Assembly: GCF_030704535.1 (NCBI RefSeq)
Contig: NC_081821.1
Coordinates: forward strand, 9,315,001-9,379,000
DNA from: Vitis vinifera
Lineage: Eukaryota; Streptophyta; Magnoliopsida; Vitales; Vitaceae
DNA length: 64,000 nucleotides
Direction: 5' to 3'
Numbering within the stretch: position 1 is the stretch's first letter; each line of letters begins with the position of its first letter. The notes under the pieces were generated by a model that was not told where the DNA came from, did not search any database, and was given only the letters and a program-made list of their open reading frames with translations. The position numbers were made by a program, and so were the translations under genes. Positions 48,701 to 59,866 of this stretch are shown piece after piece.

Positions 48701-51700
48701 GGTGGTGTGCTTAAGCAAGAAGAAAGGGGGTTTAGGGATCAAATGCCTTTCCAATCTCAATAAGGCACTCCTTTCTAAATGGAATTGGCGTTTTGCAAAC
48801 GAGAGAGAGGCTTTGTGGAATCAAGTGATTAGAGGGAAGTATGGGGAAGATAGAGGGGGTTGGCGCACGCGGGAAGTGAGGGAGGCGCATGGCATGGGGC
48901 TCTGGAAAGGGATAAGGATGGACTGGGATTTGGTGGGTGCGCGGATATCTTTTAGTGTTGGCAATGGGAGGAGGGTGAGCTTTTGGAGGGATAGATGGTG
49001 TGGGGATGCCCCTCTGTGCGATTCGTTTCCTTCCATTTATGCCTTATCGATTGAAAAGGAAGCTTGGGTGGCGGATGTTTGGGATCCCTTGGTGCAAGGG
49101 GGTAGGGGGGGTTGGAACCCTTGTTTTTCAAGAGCTCTAAACGATTGGGAGGTGGAGGAGGCGGAATTATTTTTGGGGTGTCTTCACGGGAAGAGAGTCA
49201 TTGGAGATGTAGATGATAAGGTAGTTTGGACTGAAACAAAGAGTGGCATTTTCTCGGCTAAGTCTCTATACCTTGCTCTAGAAGCGGACTGCCCTAGTTG
49301 TTTCCCATCTAGCTGCATTTGGAAGGTGTGGGTACAACCCAAAATCAACTTTTTTGCGTGGGAGGCCGCATGGGGTAAGGCGCTTACCCTAGATCTTGTT
49401 CAGAGAAGAGGATGGTCATTGGCTAATAGATGTTACATGTGTATGGAAAAGGAGGAGACCATAGATCATCTGCTTCTCCACTACTCCAAAACAAGGGTCT
49501 TATGGGAGTTGCTTTTTTCTTTGTTTGGGGTGTCTTGGGTGATGCCGTGTTCAGTTAGAGAGACTTTGCTTAGTTGGCAGACTTCTTCTGTGGGCAAGAA
49601 ACACAGGAAAGTGTGGAAGGCGGCGCCCTTGCATATTTTTTGGACGGTTTGGAAGGCGAGAAATCGTTTAGCCTTCAAGGATGATGATATATTAATACAG
49701 TGGTTGAAATATTCCTTTTTATGCTCGCTTTGGTCTGAGGCAAAGCTGTTTATAGTAGAATGCCCTCAAACTTTGGTGAATTTTATAGATTGGGTGAGAT
49801 CATTGTAAGGTTTTGGGCCTTTTGGTTGGTGGGTCTCTTATATGTTTTTGGTCTCTTTTGGTGGCGGGTGTATAGGTTTGTATACCTTCCATAGGCTGTA
49901 TACCTTGAGTCGCTCTTTTGGCGTCTCTTTATAAATGAATTTTCTTTACTTATCAAAAAAAGCCTTAGATGAAACCTTTGTTAATTCATGGGTTATAGAT
50001 TCAGATATCATAGATCATATGACTCATTCGACACACCAATTTCACAATTATAACCCTTGTCCAAGCATTAGGAAAATAACCACAACTGATGGTTCATTAA
50101 CCACCATTGTAGGTGTAGGAGATCTCCACATTAGTTCTACACTCACATTTAGAAAAGTGTTTCATGTTCCAAAGATATCTACTAATCTTGTCTCTATACA
50201 AAAGGTTACAAAAGATATGGGTTGTAATGTGATTTTTTACCATGCTCACTATGTATTTCAAGACTAGAATTTAAGGAAGATAACTAGACTTGCTAAGGAA
50301 CGGAATGGGCTATACTACCTTGAGACACCAAGCAAATCAGAGGTGTTGTGAGTGTAGAACTAATGTGGATATCTTTATGCATATTCACAGTCCAAAAAAG
50401 GGAAAATTGGACCCAGGAGTAGTCAAATATGTTTTTGTGGGATATTCGTAAACTGAAAAGGGATATAAGTGTTACCATCCACCATCCAAATTTTATTTTT
50501 TTTGTCTCAACTGATGTTACTTTCAATGAAAGTGAGTATTATTTTCCCACTTCTTATATTTAGGAAGAGAATTCCATCGAGAAGACAAGGATCAAGACTT
50601 CTGTTTTAGTGATGCCTTTCTCATCGACCTTACTGACCTTCCTAAAGCGTCCGATCCAATATCTATACCATCCTTTGAACCCGAGTCATCCATTGAGCTT
50701 GCTCTTGAGAATCAAATGATTGGCAAAGCGTACTCAAGGAAGAAAGCTACAGTTCCTCGACTTATACGAGTCCAGAAATCTAAACCAACTTTTAGAAATG
50801 AGGTAACAATCTTTCATCCTCCCTTACAAATTAAGTTAGAACTTCAGTCTGAAAAACCCATAGACTAAAACCTCCCTATTGCCATCAGGAAGGGAATGAG
50901 AGAATGTACTAAACATCCTTTGTATCCACGTTCCCATATTGTATCATTCAAAAGGTTGTCTCCTCCCATAAGAGTTTTCTTACAAGTTTGAAAAATATTT
51001 ATATTCTTACCGCTCTGTCTGAGACTTTATTTAATGAAAATTGGAGACAAGTCATGAATGTAGAAATGGAGGCCTTGGAGAAAAATTAAACTTGGGAGTT
51101 GGTAGATTTGCGTGCAAGAAAAAGACCAGTGAGACATAAGTGGGTCTATACTATTAAGTATAGAGCAGATGAGACATTAGAGAGGTGCAAGACAAGATTG
51201 GTGGCTAAAGGATATAGAGATTGGTGGTTAAAGGATATACTCATACATATGGCGTGGATTATCTGAAGACATTTGCCCCAATTGTCAAGATGAACACAGT
51301 TATAGTTTTGTTATCATTGGCAGCAAATTATAACTGGTATCTACAATAGTTCAATGTCAAAAAGGCATTTCTGAATGGAGATATGGAAAAAGAGATTTAT
51401 ATGGAAGTCCTTGTTGGATTTGGAAGTGATCTAGCCACTAAAAAGCTGTGTTAATTGAAGAAAGCTCTATACAGGCTGAAATAGTTTTCAAAGGTCTGGT
51501 TTGAAAGGTTTGCTAAAATAATGAAAAACATGGGATAGAGACAAAGTCAAGGAAATCATATGTTGTTCATCAAACATTCAGATTCAAGGGGAGTTATAGC
51601 TCTTCTAGTATATGTGGACAACATCATTGTGACAAGAAATGATGAAAAAGAGAGATAGACTTTGAGGCAATGCTTGACTAAGGAGTTTGAGATTAAAGAG

Positions 51701-54589
51701 TTAGGAAAGTTGAGATGCTTCTTAGGAATTGAAGTTGCACATTCTAAGTAGGGAATCTTAATTTCTCGATAGAATTATGTAACGGATCTTCTCAAGGAAA
51801 TAGGGAAGTTGACATGTAAACCAACAAGTACACCAATAGATTCTAATCATAAGCTTAGAGAGGCTAAGGAAGATGTTATAGTAGATAGAGAGATGTATCA
51901 ACATCTAGTAGAAAGACTCATTTATTTTTCTTACACAAGACCTAATGTGGTATATGCTATGAGTGTGATTAACTAGTTCACGCACAATCCAAAAGAGGTT
52001 CATCTGCAAGCTGCTAATTAAGTGCTACAGTACCATAAGGGGTCTCCAAGAAAAGGCATTCTATTTAAACAAAACTCAGGACTAGTACTTAAAGCATACA
52101 CAGATGCAGGTTATGTTAGATCTGTTGTTGACAAAAGATCAACAATTGGGTATTGCACCTTTCTTGGTGGGAATCTAGTAACATGGAAAAGTAAGAAATA
52201 GAGTTTGGTGGCGAGGTCTAGTGCAAAAACAGAATTCCATGCAATGGCTCAAGGAGTTTGTGAACTCCTATGGTTAAAGATTACTTTGGAAGATTTGAAG
52301 ATTAAATGGGATGGCCCAATGAGACTTTACTATGATAATAAACCTGAAATTAGTATTGCACATGATCCAGTGCAACATGATCAAACAAAGCACATAGAGA
52401 TAGACAAACATTTTATTAAGGAGAAACTAGATAGTGAGTTGATTTGTACTCCTTATGTATCTACGGGTTGCCAACTTGCAAATATTCTTACCAAAGGTTT
52501 AAGTAGTATAGAGTTTCAAGCAAGTGTATCCAAACTGGGAATGGAAAACATCTATTCACCAGCTTGAGGAGGAGTGTGGAAAAATGTAAGTAGGAAAGAT
52601 TATAGCTGTATATTTTTTGTAATTAAGGCGAGGATTAGGACAATCCTGTAATCAAGGGGATTTGATAGAATTGGTAGGGAAGTTTCTATTATTGTGTTAG
52701 GAGTATTTGTATAAATATGTGGGATGTACAGATTAAAATGGAGGAAGAAATTTATTCCATTTACCTTCCAATTCTTCTTATTTTACACTACTTTATTTAT
52801 TTTTTTATACTTGGCATTTGATATATGACTGAGAAAACCTTGTAGGAAATTTGAATTTCTATGACAGCACTTTTCTTTTCAGAAAGGCCACTTGGCTGTT
52901 TAAGGTTATATTCTTTTGTATTTGATATTTAACTGTGATCTGGCTGTGATGGCTGCAGGCCTCTATGAGGGTGGGGTGTGGAAAATTCGTGTTGAACTCC
53001 CAGATGCTTATCCTTACAAGTCTCCTTCTATTGGGTTTGTCAACAAGATTTTCCATCCAAATGTTGATGAGTTGTGAGCATTCTTGCACCCTTAGAAAGC
53101 AGATTCATCTCTGATTTCAGTATACTAAAATTTTCTGCTTTTGGAACTCCAAGCCATGGAGAATTAATTTCCAGAAATTGATCCCCAAAAAATTGAACTT
53201 TTACTTTGTTTTGTTCTTCAAAATATTGTAATTGGCTCTCTCAGAGAATATTTTTTGTTTGTGATGAGAGTATATAATTGGTTTATTGAAATCTCTTTAC
53301 GCTGTCAGATTTGACGACTTTGTTTCCATTTTTAATTTTTTTTTTGAAGTAGTTGGCAAGTCCCAGCTAAACTGGTTGCATATTTTTTTATGAACTGCAG
53401 GTCAGGTTCTGTATGCTTGGATGTCATTAACCAATCATGGAGTCCAATGTTTGGTCAGTATTGCTTGTTAGTCCTCCATAAAAATTTTGAGTATCATATG
53501 ATTGCAAAATATGTGCACATGTCTTCTTATATTTCCATGTCTTCATGTTCACTTATGCACAATTACAGTCTCAGATCTTTTAATCTGAGTCAGCCAAGAC
53601 TTCTTTTTTTTTAATATTTTTTTTGTTTTATATCTTTCAGTTTCTGGGCATTATTTATCTAATTATGTTTCCTGCTTGTCACAGATCTTTTAAACGTCTT
53701 TGAAGTCTTTCTTCCACAGCTCTTGCTTTATCCAAATGCTTCAGACCCACTTAATGGTGATGCAGCATCAATGATGATGAAGAACAAAGATCAATATGAG
53801 AAAAAAGTAAAAGGTAAAAGTTTTTCACACATATAAATATGGATGCATCTAGGAGAGTATAACAACTTGAATTAGAACTTCACCGAAACTTTCCATTTGA
53901 TTGGAAGTCTATCAGCACATCACTGCTCTTACAGTACTTGGACAAACTGTTTAGCAGGGGACCCATATAACATATAAATATGGAGTACTTTTGATTGGCA
54001 AGATAATTTGGGCCAAGTCTTCATACAAAATCCAATAATTTTGAAACCAAAAGTCTTTTGGGCAAGGCTAATTGGAGACGGGTCCACAAATGAACTTGAG
54101 GTGTTTAACAGTTACTGTGCTCAGGGATCCATGCCCTGCTAAAGGCTCAGATATGAGATGCTTCCCTAGAATTTTAGTTGACCAAACCAGCTCTGCTATG
54201 AAATTATTTGCACTAGAAGTGGATAGCATCTACTTCCTTTTCTTGTTAGTAGGAGCATCTACTTCAGAGGAGCTTTAATATTTTAAAATTTTGGTTATTA
54301 TTGTATGTTATTGAAACCCATTCTTCCATGAGATTGTTTCTCACAATACCCTTAGGCCTTAAAGTCTGAAAGAAGTAGGGAACATGTGTGGATACTGAGC
54401 AAGTTTGGGTTAAGGATACTGAATTTAAGTTTTGCCATTTTATGTGTGGAAACAGAGTACTGCGAGCGATATGCAAAGAAGGAGAACATTACCAATGAAA
54501 GACTTGAAGAGGACAGTGAAGATGAGGACTTCAGTGATGGAAAAAGCGCATCAAGCGACGAAGATATTGCCGGACATGCAGATCCATGA
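42771..54589 (+). CDS. UBC4: Ubiquitin-conjugating enzyme E2, UBC4/5/6 type, 184 aa, 6 coding exons
   Basis: Coding exons: 42771-42814, 45455-45534, 52959-53073, 53401-53453, 53685-53813, 54456-54589. All edges are GT-AG and phases fit, giving 184 aa. The protein opens [16 protein letters not shown], has [21 protein letters not shown], and carries the active-site Cys85 in [17 protein letters not shown]. It ends in an acidic tail (EEDSEDEDF...GHADP), the signature of plant UBC4/5/6. It accepts ubiquitin from E1 as a thioester and passes it with E3 partners. The symbol denotes the subfamily; UBC5 or UBC6 orthology is equally possible. Introns of 2.6 and 7.4 kb follow exons 1 and 2, the second enlarged by a Copia element. 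All splice sites are intact, so the gene should be functional. Confidence 0.92.
42815..45454. other. UBC intron 2 (first intron within the coding region)
   Basis: Contains a 149-codon minus-strand frame (42876-43325) that I could not identify, perhaps a repeat fragment, and long AT-rich sequence at 43.5-44.2 kb. No gene is supported. Confidence 0.4.
45535..47014. other. UBC intron 3, part before the Copia element
   Basis: T-rich intron sequence without recognised content. It ends in CTACT (47010-47014), the target duplication of the Copia element that follows. Confidence 0.5.
47015..47229 (+). repeat. 5' LTR of the sense-strand Copia element
   Basis: A 215-bp LTR with a TATAAATATGTGGGATG promoter-like stretch near 47152. 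It shares nearly its whole length with the 3' LTR, with visible substitutions. Confidence 0.9.
47230..48279 (+). pseudogene. Copia 5' internal region with gag remnant
   Basis: After the PBS there is about 770 bp that encodes nothing I recognise and is CT-rich, then an A-rich stretch. A 90-codon frame from 48032 ([17 protein letters not shown]) follows and runs into the LINE. It occupies the gag position, but gag motifs are not clear. Confidence 0.5.
48294..49957 (+). mobile_element. 5'-truncated L1-type LINE inserted in the Copia element
   Basis: A target duplication of 14 bp with one mismatch (AAAAGCTTTAGATG at 48280-48293 and AAAAGCCTTAGATG at 49958-49971) flanks it. It has an open frame from its left edge to 49808 that encodes the last ~505 residues of LINE ORF2. 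First comes the end of the reverse transcriptase ([29 protein letters not shown]), then the zinc-binding RVT domain ([20 protein letters not shown]). A Tyr replaces the usual Cys in that last motif. The 3' UTR ends ACTTATCAAAAAAA. The absence of stops suggests a fairly young insertion. Confidence 0.9.
49972..52567 (+). pseudogene. Copia pol of the sense-strand element, heavily mutated
   Basis: Protease-like start ([14 protein letters not shown] near 49995, with DSD in place of the usual DSG), then a deletion of most of integrase. RT is at about 51030-51760 (ALEKN...[22 protein letters not shown] with the second catalytic Asp changed to Asn), then RNase H to 52567 ([27 protein letters not shown]). 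Many in-frame TAG/TAA codons occur where CAG/CAA is usual, e.g. in KKxSLVARSS at 52199-52201. A 24-bp local duplication (TTGGTGGCTAAAGGATATA, twice) lies near 51197-51240. Non-functional. Confidence 0.85.
52575..52787 (+). repeat. 3' LTR of the sense-strand Copia element
   Basis: 213 bp, TGTGGAA to TTTTACA, followed by the CTACT duplication. Confidence 0.9.
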
Positions 54590-55391
54590 GAACATTCTTG
54601 GGGGATTTGTCATCTTGGCACAAATACCCCACATGAACACCTGTTTGTCCTTCCCATGATTGTATTACAATTTACAATTTCTCATTTGCCTGTAAAATCA
54701 CAACTGTTTAAGAATTATGCCCTGGTATACTTGGTACAGGGGATCAAATGAAAATTTGAAAGAACAGGAAAATCCATAAGTAATTTCAGTGATAAGTAAA
54801 ATCAATTACTTGTAGTTTTACCTACATGTAAAACTGTAAGAAATTAATGACTAAATTCAGTAATATATGTTGTCTTGTATTTCTAATTTTTCAAATTTTA
54901 TTTAATCTCCTCTAAGCTTGTTTTTCATTTTCTCCATTTGTATGTACTTGTCAGAGAAAAATGCATGCTTGAATTAACTGATGAAGAATTTTGGATGGAA
55001 GATGGACAACCACTTTCCCGGCCGGCCAAATCTTGACCTTCCAATCTATCTTCAAATTTGTATTTTGTGGCCGCCTGTTGGAAAGGTCTGAATCAATCCG
55101 CAAATTCTCAGTATTAGTATAATGTTCTTGGAACCACCAAACACTCAATCTGCTTGGATTTGGTCCTGTTCTATCTGCCGGCGCATAATATTTAAATGCT
55201 GGTTTCTGCCTTTTGGGCCTATTTCTCTATTCACAAGTTACAAACCGTCATTGTAAAATCAGCCAAATGGCATTCAAAACTGATGAAGAAATCATATCAA
55301 CAATGCTGGTTCCTTCTTGTTCCACAGTTCCAATGATTCAAGTCTACCTCATATACAAGAGCTCTGCAGAAACTGATCTCATTTACGGGAA
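54590..55391. other. UBC 3' UTR and receptor-kinase promoter region
   Basis: No frame of interest. The first part should be the UBC 3' UTR. GCATAATATTTAAATGC at 55182-55198 contains a TATTTAA box about 195 bp upstream of the next start codon. Confidence 0.45.
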
Positions 55392-57793
55392 ATGGATCGA
55401 ATTCCCATCTGGGTTCTTTCTGGTTTGGTTTTACTTCTCCTCCCAGTGGGAAACTCAGAAGAAGATGAGGTTAACCGGTCTTTGATTCAATTCATGACAA
55501 ACATTTCACCTGGAAATGCAGGAAGAGGCTCGAATTGGGGTTGGAATATGAACTCAGACCCCTGCACTGACAAATGGGAGGGGGTGACATGTGACTCCCA
55601 GTCGAAATTTGTGAGGAAAGTAATTCTTGATGGACTCAATCTCGATGGAATTCTTGATGCAAAGTCTCTATGCAAAGTGAAAACACTTGCAGTATTGAGC
55701 CTGAACAACAACAGTGTTGTTGGAAAGTTATCCGAAGGGATATCAAGCTGCAAGCGATTGACCCACTTGTATGCAAGTGGAAACCATTTCTCAGGCGAGC
55801 TTCCCCAGAGTCTTTCCCGGTTGAGTAACTTGAAAAGGCTTCACATATCCAACAATAACTTCTCCGGCGTGCTGCCAGATTTGCCACGAATTTCAGGCTT
55901 AATATCATTCCTTGCTCAGAACAATCAACTCAGTGGGGAAATACCAAAATTTGATTTCTCCAACCTCCAGCAATTCAACGTCTCCAACAACAATTTCAGT
56001 GGTCCTATTCCAGATGTCGATGGACGTTTCTCTGCCAGCAGCTTCTCTGGTAATCCAGGATTATGTGGACCACCGCTTTCAAACACATGCCCACCATCTC
56101 TACCTTCTAAAAATGGATCAAAAGGTTTCTCCAGCAAGCAGCTTCTCACCTACTCAGGGTATATAATCCTTGGCCTGATTATTGTGCTCTTCCTTTTCTA
56201 CAAATTGTTCAGAAAAAAGAGGCCGAAAGGTGAAAAGGTTGAGGTTATAAAGAAGGGAGTGAGCATGGAGTCTAGTAGCAACAAGCCCAGCAGTGTTTCC
56301 AGCCAGCTAAAAACCAGTGACAATAGATCGGAGTATTCAATAACATCTGCTGAAGCTGGAATGACTTCATCATCGCTTACAGTTCTTTCAAGTCCGGTGA
56401 TAAATGGGTTGAGATTTGAGGATTTGCTCCGAGCTCCTGCTGAATTGATTGGGAGAGGAAAGCATGGAAGCCTCTACAAGGTTGTGCTGGAGAACAAGAT
56501 GGTCTTGGCTGTGAAGAGGATCAAAGATTGGGGGATTTCTAGTCAGGATTTCAAGAGGAGAATGCAGAAGATAGATCAAGTGAAGCATCCAAATGTATTG
56601 CCTCCCCTCGCTTTTTATTGTTCCAAGCAGGAGAAGCTCCTTGTGTATGAATATCAGCAAAATGGCAGCCTCTTCAAGCTTCTCTATGGTAACTTCATTT
56701 CCACTATGTTCATTGTAGAATTTCATCACAGCTTACTTTCTGGTACTAAAAAGCAATCTTAGGGGGCCTGAGAGAGGGTTCAAACAAAATGGAAATAAAA
56801 GTTGAAAAGGAGAACTAGAAAACAAGGCTTTTCAGAAATCATACTTTTGTGGTTATGTCCACCGTCATGAATGATGCTGAAGCGCTTGTACTAGAAAAAT
56901 GACCCAGTAAGTAATCATGAGCAGAAGCATATACAGTCTAGAACTGAAGTCATTAAACTCAAACCCCACAACTGGCTAGCTGAAAAACCTAATTGATTTC
57001 TATGTTGGGGAAAAACAAATTACCCAACACAAAAATTTGTCCCAGAACTTTGAATATTCCCCATATTTGAGTTATCAGTACTGCTCCACTCCCTTGATCT
57101 GCCCTTTTTCCTTTTTGATTTTTTCCTTCTTCTATCCTTTTTTTTATCCAAGTGTCTAAACATTCGAATGTAAAGGAGATAATAGCACAAGTATCCTAAT
57201 GCATCTTAATTTCAGGAACCCAAAATGGCGAAGTATTTGAATGGGGAAGCAGACTAGGTGTTGCAGCTAGCATTGCTGAGGCATTGGCATTCATGTACAG
57301 TGAGCTCCATGACGATGGAATTGCTCATGGAAACCTAAAATCCACAAACATCTTGCTGGGAAAGGACATGGATCCATGTATCAGCGAATATGGGCTAATG
57401 GTGGTTGAAGACCAAGACCAACAATTCCTTGCCCAAGCTGAGAATCTCAAATCCAATGGTCCAAGTGGATACACTGCATATAGCACCTTCAAGGTAGATG
57501 TTTATGGTTTTGGAGTGATTCTTCTTGAACTGCTGACAGGGAAGCTTGTCCAGAACAGTGGCTTTGATTTAGCTAGATGGGTGCATTCAGTGCTTAGAGA
57601 GGAATGGACAGCGGAAGTTTTTGACAAGGCCCTGATTTTGGAAGGTGCAAGTGAAGAGAGGATGGTGAACTTGTTACAGGTTGCACTGAAGTGCATAAAT
57701 CCTTCTCCCGGAGAGAGGCCAACCATAAATCAAGTTGCTGGAATGATAAACACAATAAAAGAGGAAGAAGAAAGATCCATAGTCTCCATATGA
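55392..57793 (+). CDS. LRR receptor-like kinase (LRR III type), predicted pseudokinase, 624 aa
   Basis: Exons 55392-56688 and 57216-57793, GT-AG, phase 1. A signal peptide (about 1-22) and LRR N-terminal cap with a Trp/Cys signature (DPCTDKWEGVTC) are followed by about five leucine-rich repeats (75-215). A single membrane span (TYSGYIILGLIIVLFLFYKLF, 253-273) and a basic stop-transfer come next, then a Ser-rich linker and a kinase fold (about 340-610). The Gly loop IGRGKHGSLYK and Lys375 (AVKRIK) are kept. The catalytic HRD is HGN (470-472) and DFG is EYG (490-492), so no phosphotransfer is expected. This is common in the LRR III subfamily, where such proteins act as plasma-membrane signalling partners. 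Short LRR number and the single intron in the kinase domain also fit. The ligand is unknown. Confidence 0.9.
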
Positions 57794-59818
57794 TGAAGAC
57801 TTCAGCCATATGCTTTAAAGAAACAGAGAATATGAAAACGCCGGTTATAGAAAATACTTCACCACTGATCCATTTGTATCTGGCAATACAGTTGGTTTAT
57901 CAAACACAATTTTTTTTCCCAAGATTATCATTGAATTATTGTATTTTTCTTTGATGTATCCTACATCTTTCATCTTAGGTATCCTGCACTCTTTTCTTGT
58001 AATCCTACCACATTCCTCATGAATGTGTGGTCGCTCACTCACCTAATTGGGAAAGATATCTGCTCCAAAATTTGTCAAGTTTCTATTAGAAAAGTCTCAT
58101 GAGAACATTTCTAGCAGTGTGTCCACTTGGAAGGGAAAAAAGAGAACAAAAAAAGAGAAGTCACAAAAAAGAAAGGAAAAAAGGTGATAGGAATCACGAA
58201 TATCGTTCCCTACTTTCCTTCAAATTCAAGCAAAATGGACTGGTTTTATTTTCTATGGAAAGTTAAAGCAGGCTCTAAAAGATGTCACTGGATCCAACTC
58301 TGTTCATTTGGAGAAAGGATAAGATGGTTCCAACTTCACTTTTATACAGCTAATGTGCATTTCCACATTGTAATGATCCCTTTTGTGCTCCACAGAGAAC
58401 AGTTAGGAGATTGCACTGTACAGAGAACAGATTCACACTTGCCTCTTTGGAAGTAACCTATTGGGAAGGAATGCATTTTTCACTTGGAGCTTACTGCTGA
58501 TTTCTTGTTATGTAAGTAGACATCAACAACAACATTAGTTCACAATGAAAACAAAAGTGGGGTTGAATTTTGGAGCAGTACATTTTGTTTGATGTGAAGA
58601 AGAGAGAACATCAAAATCCAAAGAAACAGAGGAACTTTCCAACTTCCTTCTTGGTTGGGCATTAACAAACATCACTGCAACCAGGATAAACTGTCAGCCA
58701 CTACAAGCATGAGGCTAAAAGTGGGCACAATCATCGGTTTAATGAGGCGCCATGCGCTGTACAGGGAAAGGAGAATGGGCCTACCATTAGGTTTTGTCTA
58801 CCTCATGGATTTCTCTTCTGTCATCATATCTACGCGTCGGCGTCCACTTCATGTATGATATATGAAGGGAGGCACTAGTGTCTCTAGTGCTCACACTCGA
58901 AACTGCCAAGAGTTTAAACATTTGACAGTCTAGCTAGCTTGACATATACTGCGCCACTGGATTTGTAGACTTTGGTTTCATTTCTCATCCATGGATTTTT
59001 GACTAGCATAAACAATGGAAACTGCCCGTACCCGAGATTGATGGAAAGTTTCAGGGATTATTAGTAGGTAATGTTGTGGAAAGTCATCATGGGTAGACAA
59101 TTATTTTGATAAATCCTGATGAATAAAGAAGTCACAGACACACAACTGTAGACAGTCACACACACACAACTGTAGACAGTCACATTGTCTATGGTGGGGG
59201 GCCTCTTAATCATTTCTCATTTTCTTTGTGGTCTCCTCCCTCTTATTTTTTCTCTTGAGAGGTGTTTGAATTCAAAGCCTATAGATTAAAGGATCCACAT
59301 GAGATACAGCTCAACCACCTTACACCTTTCATACTACATAACAGAAATTGAAAATCCTTTTAAGAAGGCTGCTTTATTTGGGGTGAAGAGAACTTAAAAG
59401 CAGAACCAATCATCATCATCAACCAAACACATTGGGATTCTGTCAATGGTGTCATTGAACTGAGAGGTAGGTAATCTGCAGTTCAGTATCTCTGAATCTC
59501 CTAGCTCATCCTCTTCTTTAGTCTTGCACAATTGATCACCAAGCTTTCATGTCAAAGCAACGAAACTCAGAAGTGAACATTTTCTAGTACAGAATCACCT
59601 TCTTAAAGCAAAGGCTTTTCTCATACATGTAAGGAGAATTTTACATTTATTCAGCTATCAAACTCAATTCCCAAAGAGAAAAAAGACTGATTCTTTCCTC
59701 TTTAAGCCAGCAAGATAGGATGCCTTTCAGAGGGCATGTAGTAACTCCTGAATGAAGGAGTGTTTGATCTCATAAAGCTGATGAAAAGATGTGTTGTTGA
59801 GCATACTCATCTTCTAAA
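57794..59818. other. Spacer and ATL 5' leader
   Basis: No gene is supported between the receptor kinase and the RING gene. A doubled CACACAACTGTAGACAGTCA occurs at about 59139-59183. The last 300 bases contain four short upstream open frames, described separately. Confidence 0.4.
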
Positions 59819-59866
59819 ATGTCTAGAATTCCATCTCAACTCAAGCAAAAAGATGATATATTGATC
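59549..59866 (+). promoter_or_regulatory. Cluster of upstream ORFs before the ATL start
   Basis: Short frames begin at ATG 59549 (13 codons with stop), 59720 (12) and 59752 (8). A further frame begins at 59781 and runs out of frame past the main ATG at 59819. If transcription starts upstream of 59549 these could reduce translation of the RING protein. The transcription start is unknown, so this is a conditional inference. Confidence 0.4.

Larger units (their letters stand above)
47015..52787 (+). mobile_element. Copia LTR retrotransposon (5.8 kb) in UBC intron 3
   Basis: 5' LTR 47015-47229 and 3' LTR 52575-52787 both start TGTGGAA and end TTACA/CTACA, flanked by a perfect CTACT duplication (47010-47014 and 52788-52792). 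TGGTATCAAAGCC right after the 5' LTR is the classic Copia PBS for initiator methionine tRNA. GCTTGAGGAGGAG before the 3' LTR is the PPT. It lies in the same orientation as the host gene. Pol carries many stops and the element contains a LINE of 1.66 kb. Confidence 0.93.
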
